A stretch of DNA of 64,000 nt from Gemmatimonas phototrophica (GTDB taxonomy: Bacteria > Gemmatimonadota > Gemmatimonadetes > Gemmatimonadales > Gemmatimonadaceae). Every line of letters begins with the position of its first letter. Within the stretch, counting starts at the first letter, position 1. Positions 42,778 through 51,391 of the stretch are shown one piece after another. The translations under genes were made by a program, and so were the position numbers. The notes beneath the pieces are model-generated. The model was not told the DNA's origin. It ran no database searches and saw only the letters and a program-made list of their open reading frames with translations. The DNA lies in contig NZ_CP011454.1 of NCBI RefSeq assembly GCF_000695095.2, forward strand, positions 248,001 through 312,000, in the 5' to 3' direction.

Positions 42778-43551
42778 ATGCCCGAGTTTGGAAGTTGGGG
42801 AGCCGATTGGTGGAAGCCGGTCGTCTTCGTGCTGGTTGCCGGTCATCTCACGAATATCTGCGTCACGCTCTTTCTGCATCGGTCGCAGACGCATCGCAGT
42901 GTGGTGTTCCACACCATTGTGGAGATGCCCATGCGCGTGTGGCTGTGGCTTACCACGGCCACCAAGACCAAGGAGTGGGTGGCTTGCCATCGCAAGCACC
43001 ACGCCTTTGCCGACCGGGAAGGGGATCCACATAGCCCGGTAGTGGAAGGGTTGCGCAATATCCTGCTCAAGGGCGCCTTCTACTACCGCAACGCGGTGCG
43101 TCAGCCGGGCATGCTCGACAAGTACGGCAAGGGGACGCCCAACGACTGGATTGAGCGCCATCTGCTCGACAAGCGCTCCAACATGGGCATCTTTCTGATG
43201 CTCGCCATCAATATCTGGCTCTTTGGCTGGTTCATTGGCCCGGTGGTGTGGGGCATCCAGATGATCTGGATTCCCTTCTGGGCGGCGGGCATTGTGAACG
43301 GCGTGGGACACGCGCTGGGTTACCGCAATCATGATGTGAAAGATGAGAGCCGCAACATCACGCCCATCGCCATCATCATTGCCGGTGAGGAACTGCACAA
43401 CAACCACCATGCCGACCCGCACAGCGCGAAGTTTGCACACCGCTGGTTCGAGTTCGATATCGGGTGGATGTACATCAAACTGCTGTCGCTCTTCGGGCTG
43501 GCCGAAGTGAAGTACGCGCGCGTCGGCGCGCATGTCCGCGTCGCGGAGTAA
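42778..43551 (+). CDS. Fatty acid desaturase (acyl-CoA/acyl-lipid delta-9 type)
   Basis: 257 residues from ATG 42778. Three histidine boxes of membrane di-iron desaturases: HRSQTH (34-39), HRKHH (71-75) and HNNHH near residue 211. Four hydrophobic segments flank them. Introduces a cis double bond in acyl chains using O2 and electrons. A frame extension upstream to 42748 lacks support. Confidence 0.9.
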   Translation: MPEFGSWGADWWKPVVFVLVAGHLTNICVTLFLHRSQTHRSVVFHTIVEMPMRVWLWLTTATKTKEWVACHRKHHAFADREGDPHSPVVEGLRNILLKGAFYYRNAVRQPGMLDKYGKGTPNDWIERHLLDKRSNMGIFLMLAINIWLFGWFIGPVVWGIQMIWIPFWAAGIVNGVGHALGYRNHDVKDESRNITPIAIIIAGEELHNNHHADPHSAKFAHRWFEFDIGWMYIKLLSLFGLAEVKYARVGAHVRVAE

Positions 43552-43556
43552 CGATC

Positions 43557-43835
43557 ATGGCTGATGTCACCTGCACGCGCTGCAGCACGACCCGTGAAGG
43601 GTTCGAGCGCCCGCCGTTCCCCGGCGCCATCGGCGCCCGCGTCGTCACCGAGATCTGCAAGGATTGCTGGGGCCAGTGGCTCAAGCAGCAGACCATGCTC
43701 ATCAACCACTACGGCCTGAACGTGATGGACCCGCAGGCGCGCACCTTCCTCACCCGCAACATGGACGCCTTCCTCTTCAAGGGCGGCCAGGCGGACGACG
43801 TGGACACCTCCAAGCAGGGCACGATCACCTACTGA
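43557..43835 (+). CDS. yggX: Fe(2+)-trafficking / oxidative damage protection protein YggX
   Basis: 92 residues, the normal size. CTRCSTTREGFERPPFPG at the N-terminus and CKDCWGQWLKQQTMLINHYGLN are characteristic; the C-terminus has FLTRNMDAFLF. Thought to protect iron-sulfur clusters and assist iron transfer. Begins 5 bp after the desaturase stop, suggesting one transcript with the di-iron enzyme. Confidence 0.92.
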   Translation: MADVTCTRCSTTREGFERPPFPGAIGARVVTEICKDCWGQWLKQQTMLINHYGLNVMDPQARTFLTRNMDAFLFKGGQADDVDTSKQGTITY

Positions 43836-43854
43836 TCTCCCCCCGTTCAATCGA

Positions 43855-43894
43855 AACGCCCCGGCCGATGACACTCGGCGGGGGCGTTCTGTTT
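43855..43894 (+). terminator. Intrinsic terminator after yggX
   Basis: AACGCCCCGGCCGA (43855-43868) pairs with TCGGCGGGGGCGTT (43875-43888) with one mismatch, followed by CTGTTT. It closes the desaturase-yggX unit. Confidence 0.7.
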
Positions 43895-43929
43895 CGGGGG
43901 GTTCTACCCCCTCTACTTCCGACGACCGG

Positions 43930-44139
43930 TCAGTTCACACCGGCGATGTAGCGGGCCAACCGACCACAGCTCGTGCATTTGAGCGTCACGTGCGAGTGCG
44001 GCTGTGGCGGGGTGCTGGCCGGGTCTCGGTCAATCTGACCTTCGCAGCTCGGGCAGCTCAGGGGAAGCCCAGTACGGTCCGTTGCAATAAGGTGCAGGGC
44101 CTGCGCTGGGTTATACGTGTTCGGTCGGGGCTTACGCAT
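43930..44139 (-). CDS. Small zinc-ribbon protein
   Basis: 69 residues from ATG 44139 (MRKPRPNTYNPAQAL). CPSCEGQ and CTSCGRLARY give a CxxC-x22-CxxC zinc ribbon. Too small for a confident role; RNA- or protein-binding is typical of such ribbons. Convergent with yggX; its upstream region is shared with the divergent marR gene. A longer frame to 44226 is not preferred. Confidence 0.55.
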   Translation of the reverse strand: MRKPRPNTYNPAQALHLIATDRTGLPLSCPSCEGQIDRDPASTPPQPHSHVTLKCTSCGRLARYIAGVN

Positions 44140-44391
44140 CACGCCTCCTCGCGGAAAGTACGCTGGCCAACAGTCCCTCCGGCCAGCGACGGAAAGGTAT
44201 AACCACCTTTTTTTTCGCAACACCACTTTCCGTACTTTTGCGGTAACGGTTAACCATCTTTTAACTCTTTCGGTGGTTTTTCATTCGGAACGTTCGGTCC
44301 ACTATTCATTAGGACTTGGCATCTTATACCCAAAAAATGAGTGCCCGAGCACCCTTGCGGAAAAAACCGGGATCGCTGAGGCTTCACCACT
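44140..44391. promoter_or_regulatory. AT-rich divergent control region upstream of the marR gene
   Basis: Clearly poorer in GC than all surrounding DNA. Contains an 8-T run (44204-44211), palindromes GGTTAACC (44248-44255) and GAACGTTC (44288-44295), and the long-range inverted pair ACCACC-T8 / GGTGGTTTTT (near 44202 and 44271). These are candidate sites for MarR autoregulation; no hexamer pair stands out as a clear promoter. Confidence 0.45.
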
Positions 44392-44922
44392 ATGGCCACC
44401 ACCACCCGACCCCAGCAGGACGCTTCGGTGCATTCCGAGGCGCATGAACCGGACCTCGACGAGGCCACCGCCGCCGCCTTGCGGTTGTGGGTCATCATGT
44501 CGCGCGCGCAGTCTGCCGTGACGACCCAGGCCGCGGCGCATGCGTCGCAGTATGGGCTGACGCTCGCCGAGTTCGGCATTCTCGAGGCGCTGTACCATCG
44601 TGGCCCCATGCTACTGGGCGAAGTGCAGAAGCGCATTCTCGTGTCGAGCGGCGGCATCACATTCCTGGTGGACCGCCTCACCGCCAAGGGGTTGGTGGAA
44701 CGTCGGAGCTGCGACTACGATCGCCGCGCGCGCTATGCCGCGCTGACCCCCAAGGGGACCGAACTGGTGGCAGAGGTGTTCCCGTCGCACGCCCTCGTCA
44801 TCGCCCGCGCCATGAGCGGTATTGGGACCGACGAGCAGACGGATGTGGCTAACCAGCTGCGTACTCTCGGGCGCGCCGCCGCCGCGCTCCCGCTCCCAGG
44901 CGGTCGAGAACAGGACAAATAG
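44392..44922 (+). CDS. MarR family transcriptional regulator
   Basis: 176 residues with a roughly 25-residue N-terminal extension. Winged helix core: LTLAEFGILEALYHRGPMLLGEVQ, VSSGGITFLVDRLTAKGLVERR as the recognition helix and DYDRRARYAALTPKG as the wing. C-terminal dimerisation helices. No obvious target gene is adjacent apart from the divergent zinc-ribbon gene. Confidence 0.9.
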   Translation: MATTTRPQQDASVHSEAHEPDLDEATAAALRLWVIMSRAQSAVTTQAAAHASQYGLTLAEFGILEALYHRGPMLLGEVQKRILVSSGGITFLVDRLTAKGLVERRSCDYDRRARYAALTPKGTELVAEVFPSHALVIARAMSGIGTDEQTDVANQLRTLGRAAAALPLPGGREQDK

Positions 44923-44940
44923 CTCAGTACCAAGAGGGCT

Positions 44941-44995
44941 GGCCGGAATAGAGAAGGGGCCGATGCAATGCATCGGCCCCTTCTCTATTCCGGCC
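44941..44995. repeat. Perfect 55-bp palindrome
   Basis: A 27-nt arm beginning GGCCGGAATAGAGAAGGGGC (44941-44967), single central A (44968), and its exact reverse complement (44969-44995). It lies between the convergent marR and PD40 genes. Transcribed, it would be a 25-bp-plus hairpin, suitable for bidirectional termination, although no T-run follows. A CTGCCGTCTGC-family word follows at 45008-45019. Confidence 0.95.
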
Positions 44996-45074
44996 AACTG
45001 CCATCGGTGTGGCTGCCGTCTGCTGTCTTTCAGTTAAGCCCCACTCTCCCCACCCGGCACCGTCGCTGCGGAAG

Positions 45075-46160
45075 CTACTTCCATTCCGCGATGAACAAGT
45101 TCGTCTCCCCCTGCTTCGTCGCCCCGCGATTGCTCGCAAAAATGAGCTTCTTGCCATCGGGGCTGAACATCGGGAAGCCGTCGAACTCGGGGTTCGTGGT
45201 GATCTGCTGGAGATCACCGCCGTCAAGCGCCACGGTGTACAAGTCGAAGTTGCGACTGCGCGGATTCTTGTGGTTCGACGAAAAAATGATGTGCTGCCCG
45301 TCGGGGGTCCACGACGGACCGAAGTTCGCGCCACCCAGCTTCGTGATCTGCCGCTGATCGCTGCCGTCGGCGTTCATGACGAACAACTCCATGCGGTTGG
45401 GGCGGATCATGCGCTTGGCCAGCAGATCCTGGTACGCCTTGAGCTCCTGCGGATTGTCGTAGTGCCAGGCGCGGTACACGATCTTCGTGCCGTCGGGGCT
45501 CCACCACGGGCCGCCGTCGTAGCCGGGCGTGGTGGTGAGGCGCTTCACGTCGCTGCCGTCCACATTCATCGTGTAAATGTCGAGGTCTCCGTCCTTGAGA
45601 CTCGTGAACACGATGCGCTTGCCATCGGGACTCAGCACCCCTTCGGCGGTATACACGCCGTAGTTGGTGAGGCGCTTCATGTTCTTGCCGTCGATATCCG
45701 TGGTGTAGATGTCATACGGATCGATCCCCCACACGTAGCCGGCGCTCGGGTCGGGCTTGGGCGGGCAGGCGCTATCGGCGTGGTGCGTGGCACCAAAGAA
45801 CAGCCGCTTGCTGCCGGGCAAAAACCACCCACAGGTGGTCTTTCCACCCTGCGACACCTTGGTGAGCTGCGAGCCGTCGGCGCGCATCACGTACTGCTGG
45901 TCACAGCTCCGGCCGTCGCGCGTGCTCTGGAAGGTGATGTACTTGCCGTCGGCGCTGAAATACGCCTCGGCGTTCTCTCCGCCGTCGGTGAGCTGCACCA
46001 GGCTGGTGAGATGCGCCTCGCCCGAATCAGACGCAATGGCTCGGCGCAGCGCCGACGCGCTCGCGGCAGGGGACGCAGGCTGGCTGCTGCAGGCAGCGAC
46101 CATGGAGGCGGCAAACGCCGCGGCGGCGACTGAGCGCCGGGAAGTGGAGGTCAACGACAT
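45075..46160 (-). CDS. TolB-like PD40 beta-propeller lipoprotein
   Basis: 361 residues from ATG 46160; lipobox MVAACSS. Contains about six WD40-like PD40 repeats of the form FSPDGKKLIFASNRG, LSPDGKRIVFTSLKDGDLDIYTMNVDGS, WSPDGTKIVYRAW, WTPDGQHIIFSSN. Anchored propeller in the periplasm; binding partner unknown. Confidence 0.85.
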   Translation of the reverse strand: MSLTSTSRRSVAAAAFAASMVAACSSQPASPAASASALRRAIASDSGEAHLTSLVQLTDGGENAEAYFSADGKYITFQSTRDGRSCDQQYVMRADGSQLTKVSQGGKTTCGWFLPGSKRLFFGATHHADSACPPKPDPSAGYVWGIDPYDIYTTDIDGKNMKRLTNYGVYTAEGVLSPDGKRIVFTSLKDGDLDIYTMNVDGSDVKRLTTTPGYDGGPWWSPDGTKIVYRAWHYDNPQELKAYQDLLAKRMIRPNRMELFVMNADGSDQRQITKLGGANFGPSWTPDGQHIIFSSNHKNPRSRNFDLYTVALDGGDLQQITTNPEFDGFPMFSPDGKKLIFASNRGATKQGETNLFIAEWK

Positions 46161-46303
46161 GCGCTGAACCGTAGTCCCGGGGGTGAAGGGTGGCAATCCG
46201 CATTTCTGCGGAAGGCGCCGGACCCTCGCTCCGGAGTTCAAGGATGGACCGCTGTGCCTGATCGGAGGAGGACTGGAGCTGAGGAGGTGGGGAGCACAGC
46301 AAC

Positions 46304-46334
46304 AAAAAATGGGGTGTCCGGAAAGGACACCCCA
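46304..46334 (-). terminator. Intrinsic terminator downstream of the S41 protease gene
   Basis: Minus strand GGGGTGTCC, loop TTTCC, GGACACCCC, then A and T6 (46309-46304). Nine perfect pairs with a U-tract, 95 bp past the protease stop, preceding the PD40 gene. Confidence 0.85.
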
Positions 46335-46428
46335 TCATGATTTTTGAATTACTTCTCCTCACCTCACCACGTCATTCCCTCCCTCAATCAGGCACAACCA
46401 GCCCCGATTCAGAGGGAGGCCCAGAGGT

Positions 46429-48036
46429 TCACGGCCCGCTACGGCGCGCCACGCCGGGCTTGCTGGGGGCCAGCTGCGCCCCGGCGGTGAACAGCTCCTG
46501 CTGGGTGCTGCCCTTGCGCATGATTTCCATGGCGCGGCGGAGCTGGTTGTCGTCCTTGAGGCTGCGGCGACGCACGAGCGTATCGCCAAAGGCAATCTTG
46601 GCCACGCGCTCCTCAATGCTGCGGTCCACATCGGTGGAGCCGGCGTCCCAGACGGCCTTGTCGATCTTGACCGTGTCGGCCACGAGGCGACGATACACTT
46701 CGTCGCGCCACGCGGGGTTCACCTCAAAGTTCGGCGCAATCTTCCCCTTCTGCTGTTCGGCCACGGCGGCCACGTGCGCGAGATACTTGCCGTACACCGG
46801 CAGCAGCGCACGACGCAGCTGCTGTTCGGCGGTGGAGAGCGTATCCGACTGCACGATCACGTCGGGGGTAATGGCGCCGCCGCCATACACCGTGCGACCG
46901 CTGGCCGACTTGAACACCGGACGCGCCTTGCGCACCGAGTCTGTCTCCAGGCTGTCGGGCATCACTTCAACAAACTGTCCGTCGGCGTTGATCTTCCGTT
47001 CCTTCTGAATGGACCGGCCCGACGGCGTATACCACTTGCCCGTCGTGATCTTGAGCGCGTAGCCGCCATCGAGGTTGTACACGCTCTGTACGAGCCCCTT
47101 GCCGAAGCTCGTGGTGCCAATCACCAGCGCGCGATCGTAGTCCTGCAGCGCCCCGGCCACGATTTCCGACGCGGACGCCGAGCCGCCATCGACCATGACC
47201 ACGAGCGGGATCTCCGGCGCGAGTGGATCCTGCTGCGAGACGAACTTCTGGAACTCCGCCCGTCCACGTACCGACAACAGCTCCTTGCCCTTGGGGAGGA
47301 ACAGGTTGGACATCGAGAACGCTTCCTCGAGAATGCCACCGGGGTTGCCGCGCAGGTCAATGATGAACCCCTTCGCGCCCTTCTTGCTGAGCGCCATGAC
47401 GGCGTTGGCAATGTCTTCGGTGGTCTGCTCCGAGAAGCGTTCGAGCGGGATGTAGCCGGTGCGTTCATCGAGCATCATGCTGTAGCGCACCGCGGGCACA
47501 TGAATTTCCGCGCGCTTGAAGCTGAGCTTCACCGGCTGCGGCACCCCCACGCGCAGGAACTGCACACTCACCGGCGTGCCAATGGGGCCGAGCAGCTTGT
47601 TCTGGACCTGCTGCGTGCTGAAGCCACGGGCACTGGTGGTGTCCACGAGGGCGATCTTGTCGCCTTCGAGCACGCCACCCTGTTCCGCCGGCGAGCCGGG
47701 GAAGACTTTGTTCACGGTCACATAATCGCCCACCTTCACGATCTCCATGCCAATGCCGGCATAGCGCCCGTTGGTGTTGCGCGAGAATTCCTCGAGCTGC
47801 TTGGGGGTAAAGAGCTCGGTGTAGGGATCATTGAGCTCCTTCACGAGTCCACGCGCCGCCTTTTCGTACAGCATCTGGGCGTCGAGCGTGTCCACGTACC
47901 GCAGGGCGACGAATGTCAGCACCTGGTCAAGCAATTGAGCCCCACCCCGGGTAGCGCGCGCCTGCAGGGCAAAGCCCGAGGCGAGCAGGGGGGCGAGGAC
48001 GAGGCTGGCCAGGACGGCCTTGCGGTTACGGGTCAT
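46429..48036 (-). CDS. S41 family C-terminal processing peptidase (CtpA/Prc)
   Basis: 535 residues; membrane-anchor/signal segment 7-28, PDZ domain about 85-170 (GRYAGIGMEIV, VFPGSPAEQGGVLEGDKI), protease core with FIIDLRGNPGGILEEAF, the Ser nucleophile within GGSASASEIVAGAL (286-290) and the general-base Lys313 in TSFGKGLVQ. Periplasmic degradation of proteins by C-terminal recognition. A helical C-terminal extension of about 130 residues follows the core. Confidence 0.93.
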   Translation of the reverse strand: MTRNRKAVLASLVLAPLLASGFALQARATRGGAQLLDQVLTFVALRYVDTLDAQMLYEKAARGLVKELNDPYTELFTPKQLEEFSRNTNGRYAGIGMEIVKVGDYVTVNKVFPGSPAEQGGVLEGDKIALVDTTSARGFSTQQVQNKLLGPIGTPVSVQFLRVGVPQPVKLSFKRAEIHVPAVRYSMMLDERTGYIPLERFSEQTTEDIANAVMALSKKGAKGFIIDLRGNPGGILEEAFSMSNLFLPKGKELLSVRGRAEFQKFVSQQDPLAPEIPLVVMVDGGSASASEIVAGALQDYDRALVIGTTSFGKGLVQSVYNLDGGYALKITTGKWYTPSGRSIQKERKINADGQFVEVMPDSLETDSVRKARPVFKSASGRTVYGGGAITPDVIVQSDTLSTAEQQLRRALLPVYGKYLAHVAAVAEQQKGKIAPNFEVNPAWRDEVYRRLVADTVKIDKAVWDAGSTDVDRSIEERVAKIAFGDTLVRRRSLKDDNQLRRAMEIMRKGSTQQELFTAGAQLAPSKPGVARRSGP

Positions 48037-48108
48037 GCGGGTCTCGCGAAAAGGAGGATGCTACCAATATCACGTATAACGTACGTCTTTGACGGGGCGC
48101 TGTTCCCT

Positions 48109-48481
48109 GGTCTCAGATCTCAGATCGTCGAGCTGCGACCTGGAGGTGAGATCTGGGACTATTGAGGTGCGCTGGATATCGAGGGTGAGAGGCCCGATGC
48201 AAGCGAGTTGAGAGGTGCGAGTGCTTACGTCCGCTCGAGATTTGCGTGATGCCGTGGGGGCTGTGTGACGCCAATGCTCTGGTAACTGCCACTTCGGTAA
48301 GGAGTTACGGCCGGCCGGGGCAGACACCTCTCACCACTGACCTCTGAGCGTCTCCCACGCGGACGCCAGCACTCGCACCTCTCACCTCGCTTGCATCGGG
48401 CCTCTCACCCTCGATATCCATCGCACCTCGATCGTCCGACCTCTGACCTCCAAATCCCGCCTCGGCGGTCTCAGATCTCAG
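48109..48481. repeat. 370-bp inverted-repeat element bounded by 15-bp direct repeats
   Basis: GGTCTCAGATCTCAG occurs at both ends in the same orientation (48109-48123 and 48467-48481). Inside, a 71-bp arm (48164-48234, starting GAGGTGCG) is repeated inverted at 48359-48429 with only four mismatches; the spacer is 124 bp. Words such as CACCTCTCACC recur within. The 455-bp gap between the S41 gene and the initiator-like gene holds nothing else that I can identify. Confidence 0.9.
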
Positions 48482-48491
48482 GCAATAGATG

Positions 48492-49394
48492 TCAGGTTTC
48501 CTCGCGCGGTCTCGAGCCCAAGACGTAGTCCACGTGCCATTGGCGGTCGTACTGGCGGATGGCAATGTCCCGCACCAGTCCGGCTGACAGCAGCATTTCG
48601 TGGGCTGGTTGTAGGACGCGCGAGAGGTGGCTGGGGTACCGCTGGGTGAGTGGCATCTGCTCGGCCAGCCGTTCCAGGGGGACGCGCCAGGAGAGGCGGC
48701 CGTCGGCCCGGGCCACCTCGAGAATGCGATACAGGCGGCGCGCCACGGGGCTGGAGAGGGCGTGGTAGCGGGCGGCCGAGAGGGTAATCACATGCCGGGC
48801 GGCGAGATTGGCCCGCAGGGTCGCCGAGAGCGTCACCCGGGCGTCACCTGGTTCGCCGGCGGCGAGGTTGCCGAAGAGATGCAGCTGTTCGCGGTCGGCC
48901 ACTCGGCGGCGCTGCACCGATACCGTGCTGAGCACCGTGAAGCTGACATCCGACGCCCCCGACTGCGCGGACCAGTAGGCGCCATCGATGCTTTCGAGGG
49001 TGGTGCGCTCCAGGCGGCTCAGGGCGGCCCGCAGCTGCTCGTAGGTGCGGCCGTCGGCGCGGCGCCCCATGGAGCGCAAGAACGCGTGCAGTGTGAACGT
49101 CACCGCACCGTCCGGGGGCGACCCCCCTTCGTTGTATCGGTGCAGGATCTCCACGTACACGTCCTGGTCGAACGTGCCGGGGAGTCGATCGCCGGGAGCG
49201 GGGATGACGCGCCAGCGCCCGCCGTTCTCGGTCGTGTACGAGACGGGCGCATCATCGGCGGAATCGCTCAGGCGGAACAGCGGGAGATCCTCGAGCGAGC
49301 GATCGAGGACCACCCCGCGCACAGCCGGGCGCCTACGGGCGGCGAGAGTCATCGCCTGCAACTTGGCGGAGAGACGGGCGTTTCCGCCAGCCAC
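48492..49394 (-). CDS. Replication initiator protein A-like (RPA) DNA-binding protein
   Basis: 300 residues. RPLEDLPLF-like start (LDRSLEDLPLFRLSD), TTENGGRWRVIPAPGDRLPGTFDQDVYVEIL, ARRLYRILEVAR and SHLSRVLQPAHEMLLSAGLV match the plasmid replication-initiator family (RPA/RepA, paired winged helices) found on plasmids and, in some phyla, chromosomes. It sits beside a 370-bp inverted-repeat element. It could be a domesticated plasmid initiator or a regulator with that fold. An internal ATG at 49352 is an alternative start. Confidence 0.6.
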   Translation of the reverse strand: MAGGNARLSAKLQAMTLAARRRPAVRGVVLDRSLEDLPLFRLSDSADDAPVSYTTENGGRWRVIPAPGDRLPGTFDQDVYVEILHRYNEGGSPPDGAVTFTLHAFLRSMGRRADGRTYEQLRAALSRLERTTLESIDGAYWSAQSGASDVSFTVLSTVSVQRRRVADREQLHLFGNLAAGEPGDARVTLSATLRANLAARHVITLSAARYHALSSPVARRLYRILEVARADGRLSWRVPLERLAEQMPLTQRYPSHLSRVLQPAHEMLLSAGLVRDIAIRQYDRQWHVDYVLGSRPREET

Positions 49395-49468
49395 CCCCCA
49401 CGAGAGGGGCTGACGTCAAGGCTCGATGGTTCTTCCGAGGAGCGTATCCGCCGTGCACATTCGCCGCC

Positions 49469-50188
49469 ATGAAAAAAGAGCTCTGGCTCCGCCTTCGCGC
49501 CTATCAGTTCGCGAATCTCGTGCCCCCCGATCTTTGGAACAAGGTCGCGGAAGCCTTTGGCGGTGGTGACGCCTCGACGAGGGCATTCGCCAGCAAGATC
49601 GCCCGCAAGCACGGGTGGACCACCAGCTTTGCACTGCGCGCCATTGCGGAGTACCGCAAGTTCGTCTTCCTCGGGGTCACGGGCGACGTGGTCGTGACGC
49701 CGTCGAAGGTGATCGATACCGTGTGGCACGAGCATGTGCTGTTCACCAAGGCCTATCGTGAATTCTGTCGCGATGTGTTGCAGCGCGACTTCGATCACCA
49801 CCCCGAACTCCTTGCGACGGAGTCGCAGACCGCCCTGTTCGCGCAGCAGTATGACGCGACGTTGGAGCGCTACGAGGTCGAGTTTCGCGTACCGCCGCCA
49901 GTCGCGATCTGGGGAACCCCGAAGTTTCCGCGTGAGGCGTCCGCGGCGCGACGGCCCCAACCGGCCACGGCGACGGACGGTGGCGACGTGCCCTTGTACG
50001 CCCACTTTGATGGGCTGGGGGGCACCCCCGGCCACCACGACATGCCGGAGTTTGGTGGCGGCGGGTTCAGCGGTGGTGGTGGTGGCGACGACTGGGGGAA
50101 CGAAGGCGCCGGCGGGGACGGTGGCGGGGATAGTGGCGGCGACGGCGGCGGATCCGGCTGTTCGTCAGGGTGCGGTGGCGGCGACTGA
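49469..50188 (+). CDS. GRDP-like (DUF1399-type) protein with Gly-rich tail
   Basis: 239 residues. The first 150 contain VTPSKVIDTVWHEHVLFTKAY followed by FCRDVL, the signature of glycine-rich-domain proteins (DUF1399: P-S-x-x-v-D-xx-WH-x-H). The last 55 residues are almost only Gly/Asp/Ser and end SGCSSGCGGGD. No signal peptide. Function unknown. Overlaps the convergent channel gene by 24 bp at the 3' end. Confidence 0.65.
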   Translation: MKKELWLRLRAYQFANLVPPDLWNKVAEAFGGGDASTRAFASKIARKHGWTTSFALRAIAEYRKFVFLGVTGDVVVTPSKVIDTVWHEHVLFTKAYREFCRDVLQRDFDHHPELLATESQTALFAQQYDATLERYEVEFRVPPPVAIWGTPKFPREASAARRPQPATATDGGDVPLYAHFDGLGGTPGHHDMPEFGGGGFSGGGGGDDWGNEGAGGDGGGDSGGDGGGSGCSSGCGGGD

Positions 50189-51343
50189 CGGCAGCGCGCG
50201 ATACACCTGCTCGTCCACAATGGCCGTCATACTCACCGTGAGCTGAATGTCGAGCTGCTCGCGGAGCCGCGCGGCCATGCCGTCGTCGAAGATGCGCAGC
50301 ACCAGGCGAAGATCCGGCGCGATGGTGCGTGCGATCAGGCCGATCTCGAGATTCGCGAGGTCGTTGTTCACGATGGAGTACAGCGCTTTGGCCCGCGTGA
50401 TGCCCACTTCCTGCAGTACACCCGGCACCCGGGCGTCGCCAATGTAGACGTCGGCGCCCAGTGCGCGCAGTGACTCCACCTTCGCGCCCTCCGCATTGAG
50501 TTCAATGACGAGCACGCGCTCGCCACGTGCAATGAGGCGCTCCGCCACGAAGTATCCCAGTCGCCCCAGGCCACACACGATGACATGTCCGGCGTGGGTA
50601 TAGGTGCGACGGCCGAGGGCGAGCTGCACACGCCGCTTGATGACCCGATCGATGGTCAGCGAGAAGATCATCCAGATGAAGCAGGTGGCGCTCACGATAA
50701 GCGCAATGCCAATCAGCTTGCTCAGGGTGCTGGAATTCCGCAGGCTGATATCGCCGTAACCCACGGTCGCGATCGTCACGATGACGAAGTAGAGCGCATC
50801 GACCCATGACAGATCTTCGGCGTAGCGGAAGTAGCCGGTGGCGGCGACGATCACGACGCCAAAGCCCGCGCTCAGCCGACGCACGAGTGGATCGTCGTCA
50901 ATTTTCCTGCGGCTGCTGATAGGCGCTGGTGGTCGTTCGTACGCGAACGTGTGCGAGAGCGGCGTGTCGAGTGTGTCAACCAACGCCGGCGCCGCCATCT
51001 TGAACGGGTTCACCACCCGCACATTGGGATTTGCGGCCTGCAGGTGCGGCGCGATGCTCTCGTTGGAGAGTGACAGGACGACCGGAAGCGTGGGGTGCAC
51101 TGACAGCAGCGCCACCAGACACTGGAGATTGAGGTCGTCCCGATCGTCGAGGAGATACGCGGCGGGGAACGCGCCAGGATCAATGGCGCGCAGACGTTCA
51201 ACAATGGACGCGAACGCTGGCGCGCTACCCGATGCGGCAACGGCCGGCAGGTGAATGACCTCCCGGCCGTCCGCGCGCGCCATGGACTCAATACGATGTG
51301 CCAGGTGTCCCGTGCCAACGAGAATGACCCGTGGCGGCGTCAC
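50165..51343 (-). CDS. Two-TM potassium channel with N- and C-terminal RCK-like domains
   Basis: 392 residues. Residues 5-125 form a Rossmann-like domain (VILVGTGHLAHRI); TM1 about 156-174; pore helix and selectivity filter TVGYGD (193-198); TM2 about 208-230; then a classical RCK/TrkA-N domain from 253 (HVIVCGLGRLGYFVAERL). Selective K+ permeation gated by nucleotide or ion binding is likely. Having a nucleotide-binding fold before as well as after the pore is less common than the MthK order. Confidence 0.83.
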   Translation of the reverse strand: MTPPRVILVGTGHLAHRIESMARADGREVIHLPAVAASGSAPAFASIVERLRAIDPGAFPAAYLLDDRDDLNLQCLVALLSVHPTLPVVLSLSNESIAPHLQAANPNVRVVNPFKMAAPALVDTLDTPLSHTFAYERPPAPISSRRKIDDDPLVRRLSAGFGVVIVAATGYFRYAEDLSWVDALYFVIVTIATVGYGDISLRNSSTLSKLIGIALIVSATCFIWMIFSLTIDRVIKRRVQLALGRRTYTHAGHVIVCGLGRLGYFVAERLIARGERVLVIELNAEGAKVESLRALGADVYIGDARVPGVLQEVGITRAKALYSIVNNDLANLEIGLIARTIAPDLRLVLRIFDDGMAARLREQLDIQLTVSMTAIVDEQVYRALPSVAATAP

Positions 51344-51391
51344 GACGTCTGCACTCGAACGCGCGTGATTGGCTCCCGCCCGTCAGTCACG

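Noticed and set aside
48320-48445. Iterons of a replication origin (CACCTCTCACC words)
   Set aside because: The words are irregularly spaced and mostly fall inside the large inverted arms. Other intergenic gaps in the window have similar word repeats, so an origin is not supported by sequence alone.
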